Program-made: the position numbers and the translations under genes
Shown: piece after piece, positions 1 through 9,600 of the stretch
Layout: each line of letters starts with the position of its first letter
How positions within the stretch are numbered: position 1 is the stretch's first letter
The notes under the pieces: generated by a model
Databases searched by the model: none
Told to the model about the DNA's origin: nothing
Seen by the model: the letters and a program-made list of their open reading frames with translations, nothing else
NCBI RefSeq assembly: GCF_037201965.1
Contig: NZ_CP147518.1
Location: forward strand, 5,387,001-5,451,000
Length of the DNA stretch: 64,000 nt
From: Spirosoma sp. SC4-14
GTDB taxonomy: Bacteria; Bacteroidota; Bacteroidia; Cytophagales; Spirosomataceae
Direction: 5' to 3'

Positions 1-824
1 GGAAAGCCCATTTCGTGGGCAATCTGGGCTACGGTCAAATCCGACTGTACAAGTAATACTTTAGCTTCCAGCACAACCCGTTCATCGATCCAGACGGAAG
101 GCGATTTACCGGTTCGGCTTTTCACTACCTTGTTCAAATAATTCGGGCTCACGGCCAGCCAATCGGCATACTGACTGGCAAATCGGGTTTCGCGAATACG
201 GATCGTTAGCAAATCCATAAAGCGCTGAACAAGTCGTTCGCCCATGTCGGTTTTAGCTGACATCGGACCAATATACGCCCGGTCGATTTCGGCAAACAGG
301 GCCAGCAAATACGGCCGGATTAACTCAGGTTTTGTTGCTCCGTTTTCCTGATATTCGATAGTGAGTCGAGTCAGAATCGTATGAACAAACTGCGTTTGCT
401 GATCCGATAAACGGATGTACGGATTGCCTGTCAATTTCAAAAAATCAAAATCGATATCACTACCCGCACTTAAAATCAACTCCTGACTGATAAACGACAT
501 AAAACCAACCGAATCGGGTTGAATGGTATGGAGCGTAAAAATCTGAAGTGCGGGCACAATGACCAGTTCCTGCGACCGAAGCGTATAAGCTTGATGGCCA
601 ATCGTAATGTCGACCCGACCGCTATTGACCATAATCAGGGCATGGTTGCTGGTGCGTGAGGGCGGCAGCGGCAGCCTGATAACTGGCCAGCTATATTCCA
701 GTGGCGCAACGATAAACTGATTGAAATTTTCTTTAAATCGATCGGCCCACGACGCATCTCTGATCAGGAAAAGTTCACGGGCCATTGCCGGGCTAATGGC
801 TGGAAAAAGATCGCTGGGTGTCAT
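1..824 (-). CDS. AraC-family transcriptional regulator, 3' end cut by window edge
   Basis: A continuous reading frame on the minus strand begins at ATG 824 and runs off the left edge (274 residues visible, no stop). The N-terminal ~170 residues look like an AraC effector/cupin-type domain (HALMIVNSGRVDITIGHQAY). The C-terminal part is an AraC DNA-binding domain: DLLTIRIRETRFASQYADWL, then SPNYLNKVVKSRTGKSP and VLLVQSDLTVAQIAHEMGF, i.e. the first helix-turn-helix and the start of the second. The ATG overlaps the TGA of the upstream aminopeptidase gene by 4 bp (ATGA), so the two are probably co-transcribed and translationally coupled. Its ligand cannot be told from sequence. Only the last part of the second HTH should be missing. 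Confidence 0.88.
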   Translation of the reverse strand, partial: MTPSDLFPAISPAMARELFLIRDASWADRFKENFNQFIVAPLEYSWPVIRLPLPPSRTSNHALIMVNSGRVDITIGHQAYTLRSQELVIVPALQIFTLHTIQPDSVGFMSFISQELILSAGSDIDFDFLKLTGNPYIRLSDQQTQFVHTILTRLTIEYQENGATKPELIRPYLLALFAEIDRAYIGPMSAKTDMGERLVQRFMDLLTIRIRETRFASQYADWLAVSPNYLNKVVKSRTGKSPSVWIDERVVLEAKVLLVQSDLTVAQIAHEMGF

Positions 825-3400
825 AGCGAATACAACAACTTACTCGCCCGGAATGGCCCATCGGCCGCCTGTAAGAGCTTCGCTCTCAATCGGGGATTAT
901 AGTTCGGGCGGTCGGCCAGAAATTTGCGGATCAGTCGCACGGTTTCGGGTGTCTGATAACTCGACAAGGTTGACCGGAGCCACGATTCAGGAAAGAAAAT
1001 ATCGCCCGTTCGCTGTATTTCTTCCAGCAATTCCAGACTCTTAGGCAGGTATTTGACGGAGCTTTCGGCCCGCAGCGGGTGATGCAGATACCCTAGTGCC
1101 GCCGTTACCCAGGCTTCGTGTTCGCGATTGGCTTCCGATGCCAGCGACGCAAAAAACTGATCCCGTTCCGCTACGTTCGACGATAGGGCAGGCATCATAA
1201 ATTCCAGCCGTTTCTTCCGATCCGGGTTTTTGATACGCGTCAGTTGCTTGGCCAGAATGCCATCTGCCGGATAATCGCGAACGGCCAGCGCCAGAGCCAG
1301 ACTGGTGTAGTCGTCTTCGGTGAGGGTTACGCCTGCCGGTGCTTTCTGATCGCGCCAGATTGCATACAGCCCGTTGCGGGCTTCGGTGCTGAGGGCAATG
1401 TTCTGGTATAGCCGAAACAAAAGTTTCTTCTTACCAGCACTCGTTTCCCGTTCCATGGCCTGCCAGGTATTGTGTTCAACGGCAACAGCCAGCGCCGGAC
1501 GGCTTTCGGGCCGGGTATAATCCCAGACAATGCTGGCCAGTTCGGTGGTCAGCAACCGCAGGTTCAGTTCTTCCGATTCGTTGGCAAGCAAGGATTGATA
1601 TACAGAAGCTAACTGCGCGGGCGTGATTAGCTTTCCCGACAGCATGTTCTCATACAAATTGATGTAAGCAGCCGCCCGCGTTACCGGATTTTTGATGGTT
1701 GCCAGTTGCGGAATCATAGCCGTATCGACCGGAAACACGCCATAGCCCTGCCCCGACGAATTGAAAACAACGAACAACGGAGCCGGTTTGCCAGCCGCTT
1801 CGGCCAGCGTAACCTGCGGCTGATTCATATTAACGGTTAGCTCTTCGACATGATCGGGATAGACCAGCGCCACTTCGAATCCCTGCGGCCACAACCGTTT
1901 AGACCCATCTTCGCCCTGTTGCGATATGACAAACCGGCTGATTTTACCGTTCTGTTTGTCGAACTGATACGAGAAGGCTGGTCGTCCGGCTTCATTTACC
2001 CATACCTTGTTCCAGGCTTGCAGGTCGGCAGGTGTGTGTGTATCCAGAATCGAAATCAGATCGTTCCAGGTCGCATTGCCGAATGCATACTTTTTCAGGT
2101 ATTCACGCAGACCATCGCGCAGGGCGGCTTTTCCCATCAACCGTTCCAACTGGCGCATCATGATCGGAGCTTTGTGATAGATAATGCCCCCGTAAAGAGT
2201 TCCGGCTTCCTGCAAATTGGCCAGCGGTTGGCCAATCGGATTCGCGCCTTCGGTACGGTCTACCCCATAAGCGGCCGGAAAATGATCGACCACAAACTGA
2301 AGATCGTAATTGGATTCGGGGCGGTCCGACGCTTCGGAGGAGACTTCCGTAATTTTATCGGCCATAAAATTGGCAAATACTTCTTTCAGCCATACATCGT
2401 TGAACCAGCGCATCGTTACCAGATCGCCAAACCACATATGCGCCGTTTCGTGCGAAATCAGCGTTGCCCGCGATAGTTTCTGGTCTCGGGTGGCCCCGTT
2501 GTCGAGAAACAGGCTCGACAACCGGTAGTCGATGGCCCCAACGTGTTCCATACCGCCGTATTGAAAATCGGGAACGGCCACAAAATCGAATTTCTGAAAC
2601 GGATACGGAATCTGCGTGTAGTCTTCGAGGAATTTCAAGGCATCGGCATGGAGTTTAAAAATCAGGTCAAGGCTTAGCTTAATTTTGGCGGTATCGGTTT
2701 CGCGGTGGAAAAGCGTCATAGGCCGCTCGTCGAGGATTCGGCTAACGGGCGTAAACTTCCCGGCAACGAATGAAAATAGATAGGTAGGAATTACTTCCGA
2801 CTGACGAAAGCGGATGGTTTTACGATCACCGGCCGTAGTTGAATCGTTGACGGCCGCGTTGGTCATGGCCTGCCAGTGGGCGGGAATTGTCAGCGATAGC
2901 TGGAATTTAGCCTTCATATCGGGCTGATCGAAGCAGGGAAATACCGTTCGGGCGCGGTCGGGAACGAGCAGAGTATAGAGATAGTCGTCGTTCCGGTTTA
3001 AGGATAAATTCCCGGCCGTAAACCGAATTGAAATTGTATTCAATCCCGGCTTCAAAAAAGCAGTAGAAATCAGCAGATGTTCGCTCTGGAATACAATAGA
3101 AACGGACTTTCCATTGACAGAAACCGTCTGCAAATGAGCGCGTTCTTCCTTAAAATCAACTTGAACTGGCGATGCGTTTTTGGTCCAGTTAAACGTTATT
3201 GATTCAGTCGCTGGAATAGGTTGGTTTTTTTGCGCAGGAATGTCGAACTTTAAAGCATAAGCCACATCGTGGATGGTTTGTTTCCGGGCTTTGGCCAGCA
3301 TCTGCGAGACACCCGTTTCGACGGCTGGTGATTGACTCAGGGCAGGCAGTTGGCTCCCCAACATGGCTAGAAGAAGTGCAGTAATACCGTAACGCATCAT
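821..3400 (-). CDS. Exported M1-family zinc aminopeptidase
   Basis: 859 residues with an N-terminal signal peptide (hydrophobic stretch about 4-22, ending ALSQ). The M1 zinc site is complete: HETAH at 317-321 followed after 18 residues by Glu340, the classical HExxH-x18-E spacing. The exopeptidase motif normally read as GxMEN is GGMEH here (282-286), followed by VGAIDY. After the catalytic domain there is a long C-terminal helical-repeat region, as in ERAP/PepN-type enzymes. Expected role: removal of N-terminal residues from peptides in the periplasm or at the cell surface. It lies upstream of, and overlaps by 4 bp, the AraC-family gene. A divergent gene starts 140 bp away, with a word-repeat hairpin in between. 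Confidence 0.93.
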   Translation of the reverse strand: MMRYGITALLLAMLGSQLPALSQSPAVETGVSQMLAKARKQTIHDVAYALKFDIPAQKNQPIPATESITFNWTKNASPVQVDFKEERAHLQTVSVNGKSVSIVFQSEHLLISTAFLKPGLNTISIRFTAGNLSLNRNDDYLYTLLVPDRARTVFPCFDQPDMKAKFQLSLTIPAHWQAMTNAAVNDSTTAGDRKTIRFRQSEVIPTYLFSFVAGKFTPVSRILDERPMTLFHRETDTAKIKLSLDLIFKLHADALKFLEDYTQIPYPFQKFDFVAVPDFQYGGMEHVGAIDYRLSSLFLDNGATRDQKLSRATLISHETAHMWFGDLVTMRWFNDVWLKEVFANFMADKITEVSSEASDRPESNYDLQFVVDHFPAAYGVDRTEGANPIGQPLANLQEAGTLYGGIIYHKAPIMMRQLERLMGKAALRDGLREYLKKYAFGNATWNDLISILDTHTPADLQAWNKVWVNEAGRPAFSYQFDKQNGKISRFVISQQGEDGSKRLWPQGFEVALVYPDHVEELTVNMNQPQVTLAEAAGKPAPLFVVFNSSGQGYGVFPVDTAMIPQLATIKNPVTRAAAYINLYENMLSGKLITPAQLASVYQSLLANESEELNLRLLTTELASIVWDYTRPESRPALAVAVEHNTWQAMERETSAGKKKLLFRLYQNIALSTEARNGLYAIWRDQKAPAGVTLTEDDYTSLALALAVRDYPADGILAKQLTRIKNPDRKKRLEFMMPALSSNVAERDQFFASLASEANREHEAWVTAALGYLHHPLRAESSVKYLPKSLELLEEIQRTGDIFFPESWLRSTLSSYQTPETVRLIRKFLADRPNYNPRLRAKLLQAADGPFRASKLLYSL

Positions 3401-3410
3401 AGGAAGTTGT

Positions 3411-3522
3411 TGGTCATTGGTAATTAGTCATTAGTTATTTGTTATTAGCCACAGAGTACAGAGAGTTTTTAGTCAGTTGTATGTATTTTCTGTGGCCAAT
3501 GACTAACGACTACCCATGACGA
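3411..3522. repeat. Imperfect inverted repeat built of GTCATT-type words
   Basis: The intergenic space between divergent genes contains GGTCATTGGTAATTAGTCAT on one side and, about 45 bp later, GGCCAATGACTAACGAC in inverse orientation. Both arms also share the word GCCACAGA or its complement. Short words related to GTCATT/AATGAC recur at 25.2, 27.6 and 28.4 kb in this window. The element can fold into a long imperfect hairpin and probably carries the promoters of both flanking genes. Confidence 0.55.
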
Positions 3523-3540
3523 AGAATTAGGTCAAAAATA

Positions 3541-4839
3541 ATGCACACTATGAAACGGCCTGTTACTTTTCGGATTGAAATTCGGCTAATTGCTCTCTTT
3601 TTTCTGTTTTTTTCTCCCTGGCTGCTCTGCCGAGCCAATTCCGTGCTGATTCCGATGGACGATCAGCAGAGCAATCACCTCAAAGCCTATGGTATTGCTT
3701 ATAAAGTACTAAAGGACAATGAGGATGTCGATTGGTTGCTCAACTACCGGGGCGGTAGTTTTATGATGAAGCAAACGCAGGCTGTTGAGACCGAATGTCG
3801 GGTTCGGGGCGTTTCGTTCGAGGTCATATCCGACGCCAAAGCGGCTTCTATCAAACAGCAACTGGCCGATCCGGATTTGAATATGAATGTGGTTACACTC
3901 CAAAAAGCGGCCAAAATTATTGTCTATTCGCCCGCTAAGGTAGGTCCGGCCGAATTTGAGAATACCGATGCGGTATTGCTGGTGCTGACATACGCCGAAA
4001 TTCCATACGAGCTGGTCTACGACGAAGAAATACTCAAAGGTGAATTGCCCAAGTATGACTGGCTTCACCTCCACCACGAAGATTTTACGGGCCAGTATGG
4101 CCGCAATATGCATCGCATGTCGCTGGCCGATATTAAAGCCCAGGAAGAAATTGCCCGTAAGTATGGCTTTTCGAAAGTATCGCAAATGAAGCTGGCTGTA
4201 GCCAAAGGCATTAAAGAGTTTTGCGCGGGTGGCGGCTATCTCTTCGCTATGTGTTCGGCCGCCGAAACACTCGATATAGCACTGGCGGCCGATGGCGTCG
4301 ATATTGTCAGTAGTGTTTACGACGGCGACGGTGTCGATCCTGATGCACAGGATAAGCTCGATTTCTCGAAAACACTGGCGTTCGGCAACTTTACGCTCGA
4401 AGCGGATAATGGCTACCGGGGATTTTCGACATTCTCCGACATCAACTCGGCGGGCGGACGTGGCTACGACCAGGCAAGTGGTTTCTTTGAACTGTTCAAT
4501 TTTTCGGCTAAATGGGACGTCATTCCGTCGATGCTAACCCAAAATCACCAAAACATCATCAAAGAGTTTTTTGGCCAGACGACAGCCTTCCGTAAAGGTG
4601 CGGTGAAACCAAGTACGTTGGTTATGGGCGAAGGCAAAACCTCCGACCGATACATTTATGGGGAAGTGGGCCGGGGCCAATGGACATTCTACGGTGGTCA
4701 CGATCCTGAGGGTGTGCGTGGTGGTGGTGGCTTTCGTAACCCTACCGACCTGAACCTCCACCCCCACTCGGCAGGTTACCGACTGATTCTGAATAACGTG
4801 TTATTCCCATCGGCCCGGAAAAAGAAACGTAAGACCTAG
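3541..4839 (+). CDS. Conserved exported protein of the Bacteroidota 'asparagine synthetase B' label family
   Basis: 432 residues; an in-frame ATG three codons downstream (3550) is an equally good start. Signal peptide: hydrophobic core about residues 16-30, ending near CRANS. The mature start (SVLIPMDDQQSNHLKAYG) and segments WLLNYRGGSF, YDWLHLHHEDFTGQYG and EFCAGGGYLFAMCSAAETLD are what I recall from a Bacteroidota family that databases often call asparagine synthetase B. I see neither the N-terminal Cys of a class II glutamine amidotransferase nor an SGGxDS PP-loop, so that name is not supported. The glycine-rich segment before MCSAAE and the C-terminal GHDPEG region recall ThuA/GATase1-like folds, but this is inference. 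The C-terminus is basic (KKKRKT). No gene partner is evident. Confidence 0.85.
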   Translation: MHTMKRPVTFRIEIRLIALFFLFFSPWLLCRANSVLIPMDDQQSNHLKAYGIAYKVLKDNEDVDWLLNYRGGSFMMKQTQAVETECRVRGVSFEVISDAKAASIKQQLADPDLNMNVVTLQKAAKIIVYSPAKVGPAEFENTDAVLLVLTYAEIPYELVYDEEILKGELPKYDWLHLHHEDFTGQYGRNMHRMSLADIKAQEEIARKYGFSKVSQMKLAVAKGIKEFCAGGGYLFAMCSAAETLDIALAADGVDIVSSVYDGDGVDPDAQDKLDFSKTLAFGNFTLEADNGYRGFSTFSDINSAGGRGYDQASGFFELFNFSAKWDVIPSMLTQNHQNIIKEFFGQTTAFRKGAVKPSTLVMGEGKTSDRYIYGEVGRGQWTFYGGHDPEGVRGGGGFRNPTDLNLHPHSAGYRLILNNVLFPSARKKKRKT

Positions 4840-4847
4840 ATCGGATG

Positions 4848-4872
4848 AAGGAGTCGCTAAGGCTCCTTTTTT
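4848..4872 (+). terminator. Rho-independent terminator after the exported protein gene
   Basis: AAGGAGTC pairs with GGCTCCTT across the 5-nt loop GCTAA and is followed by a run of six T. It lies 9 bp after the stop codon at 4839. Confidence 0.8.
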
Positions 4873-4971
4873 GTGCGATAAACGTCAGGATATACACAAA
4901 CTCATATAGGTATGCTAGTAGGAGTTCGTTGGGGCACGGTGTAAATAAGACCCTATCAGAACATCAGCAAA

Positions 4972-5469
4972 CTATTTTAAGGCAGCGTTTCTCGGTTTCC
5001 ATTCCTCAGGAGGTAAAGAAAACACAATATCCAGCTTCAGTTTGCCACTTCGGGCACCATTATGCAGAAAAGAAATCTTTGCCCGAGTCTCATAAAAGTC
5101 GCCATGCCAGACCTGATTTACCTTACCGTTTGGTAACTCACATCGAACCATTACTGCTGGATGGCTAAGATACTCGACCAAGATAAGTGCCCCTGGCCCA
5201 TCGACTTCGCCAATTGCCCGTACTGACAAATAGCCACCAGCCTCCCTATTGCTAGTTGTCTCTCTTCCCACATAAAACGTAGTATCGTCAGCCAGGTTTG
5301 TCAGTTCGGTATGCGTATCAGGAATAGGCGTTGAAAAGAACATAGCTGCTAAATCGAGCATAACAATAGCAACAGGCACCAGTACAGTGAATGCCAAAAC
5401 CTTCACCAGCCTACCTACCCAACGAAACAGGTTTTTCGTATTCTGTTCCATATCCTTTATACCATCCAT
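4972..5469 (-). CDS. Small single-pass membrane protein of unknown function
   Basis: I do not recognise a family. From ATG 5469 it has 165 residues; a second in-frame ATG at 5451 (MEQNTKN) is possible. The frame stays open to 5544, but that segment overlaps a TAGTTTTG promoter-like box (minus strand, 5549-5542), so the longer form is unlikely. One hydrophobic segment (FRWVGRLVKVLAFTVLVPVA onward, about residues 15-45) is followed by a polar, probably extracytoplasmic domain of about 115 residues. No catalytic motif or cysteine pair is evident. The gene stands alone, convergent with the upstream exported-protein gene. Confidence 0.65.
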   Translation of the reverse strand: MDGIKDMEQNTKNLFRWVGRLVKVLAFTVLVPVAIVMLDLAAMFFSTPIPDTHTELTNLADDTTFYVGRETTSNREAGGYLSVRAIGEVDGPGALILVEYLSHPAVMVRCELPNGKVNQVWHGDFYETRAKISFLHNGARSGKLKLDIVFSLPPEEWKPRNAALK

Positions 5470-5690
5470 GCAATTCCCGGTCAGCCCACTTCCAAGTAAA
5501 CAAATTTCCGAAAAATGCCTCCTATTTGTAATCGCCGACAACAAAACTATACTCTATAGGTCGGGACACCTGTTAATCTCCTCAATCAGATAAATTTATT
5601 CCCGATTCGTATCGGCACGAATTTCGTAGCCTTTTAGGCATGGTTTACAACCACTTAACCTAAAAATTAATCGATCCAGTAACTCATTGT

Positions 5691-5698
5691 TATTTTTG
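5691..5698 (+). promoter_or_regulatory. Candidate Bacteroidota -7 element (TATTTTTG) for the ABC gene
   Basis: TATTTTTG matches the Bacteroidota -7 consensus TAnnTTTG exactly and ends 24 bp before the chosen ATG (5723). No convincing TTG is present at the -33 position, so confidence is limited. Confidence 0.35.
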
Positions 5699-5722
5699 AC
5701 TAAAGCACCTAATCTCCTTTCT

Positions 5723-6616
5723 ATGCAGCTAGTTATTCAGAACTTATCCAAAACGTATCCTAACGGCGTTAAGGCACTAGACAATGTATCGCTTACCATT
5801 CCAATGGGTATGTATGGCCTGCTTGGCCAGAACGGGGCCGGCAAATCGACCCTAATGCGCACACTGGCTACTCTGCAGGACGCAGATACGGGTACCGCCC
5901 AATTAGATGACCTCGACTTACTCAATCAAAAAGATGCGGTACGGCGCGTACTGGGCTATTTGCCGCAGGAGTTTGGGGTTTATCCAAAAGTTTCGGCTAC
6001 GGACTTACTGGACCATTTTGTCGTTTTAAAAGGGATCACCAATAGCCGTGAGCGGAAAGAACTGGTTGAGGCTCTGCTCCACCGGGTTAATCTGTATGAA
6101 CATCGCAAAAAAGCCGTTAGTAGCTACTCGGGCGGGATGAAACAACGGTTTGGCATTGCGCAGGCCCTTATTGGGAATCCTAAACTGATTATTGTTGATG
6201 AACCCACGGCTGGTCTTGATCCTGGCGAACGGAATCGCTTTTACAACCTATTGTCAGAAATTGGCGAAAATGTGATTATAATCCTGTCTACTCATATTGT
6301 ACAGGATGTTATGGAGCTGTGTAATAATATGGCTATTATTCATCGGGGGCGCGTTTTGTATAGTGGATCGCCCACCGCGTCGGTAGAGGAGTTGAAAGGA
6401 AAAATCTGGGAGAAGTCGATAACCAAAAGTGAACTACCCCTCTATCAGGAACGCTATAACGTTATATCGAGCAAACTGGTAGCAGGTAAGCCGCTGGTAC
6501 ATATCTATAGCGAATTGGCTCCCGATGCCGACGCAACGGGCTTTGTGGCCGCCCAGCCTGATCTGGAAGACGTATTCTTTTCGACTATTCAGAACGATGC
6601 GCTGATGGTGCGCTAA
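5723..6616 (+). CDS. ABC transporter ATP-binding protein
   Basis: 297 residues from ATG 5723 (MQLVIQNLSKTYPNG), a typical ABC-ATPase start; an upstream in-frame TTG at 5687 would overlap the promoter box. Walker A is GQNGAGKST (35-43), the Q-loop is in YLPQEFGVYP, the signature is SYSGGMKQR, Walker B is KLIIVDEPTAGLDP and the H-loop is STHIVQD. The C-terminal ~80 residues form a regulatory tail. It precedes the permease-peptidase fusion by 64 bp and should be its ATPase. The pair resembles ABC-2-type exporters; the substrate is unknown. Confidence 0.94.
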   Translation: MQLVIQNLSKTYPNGVKALDNVSLTIPMGMYGLLGQNGAGKSTLMRTLATLQDADTGTAQLDDLDLLNQKDAVRRVLGYLPQEFGVYPKVSATDLLDHFVVLKGITNSRERKELVEALLHRVNLYEHRKKAVSSYSGGMKQRFGIAQALIGNPKLIIVDEPTAGLDPGERNRFYNLLSEIGENVIIILSTHIVQDVMELCNNMAIIHRGRVLYSGSPTASVEELKGKIWEKSITKSELPLYQERYNVISSKLVAGKPLVHIYSELAPDADATGFVAAQPDLEDVFFSTIQNDALMVR

Positions 6617-6680
6617 CGATAGGCATCTGTCGACTTTTCTGTTTCATCCACGTCCCTGGCGTGCCAACCCGCTTGCCTCC

Positions 6681-9600
6681 ATGTTTCTACACTTGTTTAC
6701 GTTCGAAATACGCTACTGGCTTCGTCAGCCAATGGTATACATTTTTCTGCTTGTCAATGTGCTGATGTTTGCCTGGGCTGCCGCTTCCGACGACCTGACC
6801 ATTGGCGGCACGTTTGGCAATATCTACAAAAACTCCCCGTATGTAATTCAGAATCAATACGGCATCTGGTGTGTTTTTGCTTTGCTCATGACAACAGCAT
6901 TTGTTCAGAGTGCTGCCATTCGCGACTTCACATATAAAACGAGCCAAATTGTTTTTTCGTCGCCCATCCGTAAAATTGATTACCTCGCCGGGCGTTTTTT
7001 AGGCTCATTTCTGGTGTCGCTCATTCCCTTTCTGGGCATTTCTATTGGCATCATTCTAGGTACCTGGATTGGTCAGGCAACGGGTGCAACCGACGCCGAC
7101 CGCTATGGCCCAATTGTCTGGTCGGCCCATCTGAACAGCTTTTTGATCTTTGCCATACCGAATACGTTTCTGGCGGGTGCATTTATTTTTATGCTGGCAT
7201 CTCTGACACGTTCCTCCATTACGGCCTTTATTGGCGCAATTGTGTTATTGGTAGCGCAACTGATTGCAGGTACTTTTCTGGGTGATGTAGAGAATGAGCA
7301 TCTGGCCGTATACTTCGATGCCCTGGGCTACGGGCCATTCCAGCTTATTACTAAATACTGGACCGTTAGCGAGAAGAATAGCCGCTCGGTGGGTCTGACC
7401 GATCTGCCCGAACTGATCAACCGATCGATCTGGGTTGGCGTTGGTTTATTGTTGCTGGGAGTCACCTTCATACGATTCTCGTTCGAAGAGAAAGTTAAAA
7501 AAGCCCGCAAACGTAGCGAAGCCATTGCCGAAAGTGCAGCAGACATCGGGAAAGCTGTTTTCAAACCCTTGCAGCCTCTGCCCCGCGTTAGCCTGCACTA
7601 TGGCTGGTCGGCACAATGGACACAAATGACGAGAGTATTCAAAACCGACTTCTGGGGAACGGTTAAAGGGACGGCGTTCATTGTTATTCTGTTTGCCGGA
7701 TTGCTGAACATGGGCTTTTCGCTGCAATATGCAGGGAAATTCTACGGTTTGAGTTCATACCCTGTCACCTATCAGGTTATTCAACTCATTCGCGGCACAA
7801 TTTCGCTGTTTCTATTCGCCATCATTATTTTCTATTCCGGGGCTATTATCTGGAAAGAGCGTGACGCCGATCTCGATCAGATTTATGATGCCATGCCTCA
7901 TCGGAACTGGTCGGTGTTTGTTGGCAAGTTTCTGGCTATGCTGGGCATTGTTGCCATCATTCAGCTTTTGTGTATTCTGGCCGGTATTACGACTCAGCTT
8001 CTGATGGGCTATTCTAATCTGGAACTGGGTCAGTATCTGGTCGAATTTCTGCTCATCGATATGCTTCGCTATGCGCCAATCATTATCCTTTCCATGCTGA
8101 CGCATACACTACTCAACAACAAATATGTTGCTTTTTTTGCGGTGATTGCGCTACTCATTGCCAATGCATATGCCTGGACACCACTGGATATCCAGAGTAA
8201 TCTTGTGCAGTACAATGCCTCTCCCAATTATCGATATTCCGACATGAACGGCTGGGGCCCATATGTTGTATCGCTGGCTTGGTTTCGGATTTATTGGCTA
8301 CTGTGGGCGGCTGTGTTGAGTATGGTAGCGATTCTGTTCTGGGCAAGAGGTAAAGACATGGCCTGGCGCGCCCGGTTCCGGTCAGCAAGGCAGGCATTGG
8401 TTGGTCCCAATCGGCTGGTATTGGCAGGCTTAGCGACAGCACTACTACTGGTAGGCGGGTTTATTTTCTATAACACCAATGTGCTGAACCACTATCAGAC
8501 GAGTAAAGTGCAGGAAAAACAGCAGGTCGCCTACGAAAAGAAATACAAACGGTATGCAAACCACCTGCAACCCCGAATTAGCACCATAAACTATAGTATC
8601 GACGTCTATCCCGGCGAGCGAAATCTAGTTGTCAATGGTGATTATATGCTTGTCAATCGAACCGAAAAACCGATTGATTCGGTCCATATTGTGCTACCCA
8701 ACCGGTTAGCGTATAGCCTCAGACTCGATCGTGCAACCCTATCGCTAAATGATTCATTGTTACAATACCGCATCTACAAACTTAGCCCGGCATTAGCTCC
8801 TGGCGACTCAATACACCTGCGTTTCACCACCCGAAAACGTACGAAAGGCTTCGAAAACGAAGTACAGTATACCAAACAGATTAACCAGAACGGCTCTTTT
8901 TTCGACAATTTTGATATTGCTCCGCAAATTGGTTATCAGGAGCAATACGAATTGTCGGACAAAAACGACCGTAAAAAGTACGATTTACCCGAAAAAGCCC
9001 GTATGCCTGCACTGGAACGGAACTGCACGGGCGATTGCATGAACAATTACCTAAGCAATAACTCCGACTGGGTTATGGTCGAAACAACAATCAGTACCTC
9101 ACCCGACCAGCTTGCTGTTGCGCCCGGCTCACTACTTAAAGAATGGAAACAAAACGACTCAACCGGTAAACCCCGTCGGTATTTCCACTATAAACTCGAT
9201 CATCCATCGCTCAATTTCTATTCATTTATTTCGGCACGGTATGAGGTAGCTCGTGAAAAATGGAACGGCATCGATGTAGAAGTTTACTACGACAAAAAGC
9301 ACCCTTATAACGTACGGGATATGGTTGAGTCGGTTAAAGGATCACTAGCGTATTATACCGAGCACTTTGGCCCTTATCGGCATAAACAGGCAAGAATCAT
9401 TGAGTTTCCCCGGTACGCCAGTTTTGCGCAGGCTTTCCCCGGCACGATGCCCTATTCAGAAAGTATCGGCTTTATTTCCCGTATCGATCCCGAAGAAGAT
9501 ATCGACATGGTTAAGTATGTGGTAGCCCACGAAATGGGACACCAGTGGTGGGCTCATCAGGTAGTGGGTGCCTATATGCAGGGAGCCACTATGCTTTCGG

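Noticed and set aside
1850..2476. Open frame of 208 codons on the plus strand inside the M1 aminopeptidase gene
   Set aside because: Antisense shadow of a strongly conserved enzyme; low-complexity composition and no recognisable domain.
3541..4839. Asparagine synthetase B as function
   Set aside because: No glutaminase Cys or PP-loop; exported.
4845..5168. Plus-strand open frame after the exported-protein gene
   Set aside because: Starts inside the terminator hairpin and overlaps the better minus-strand membrane-protein gene.
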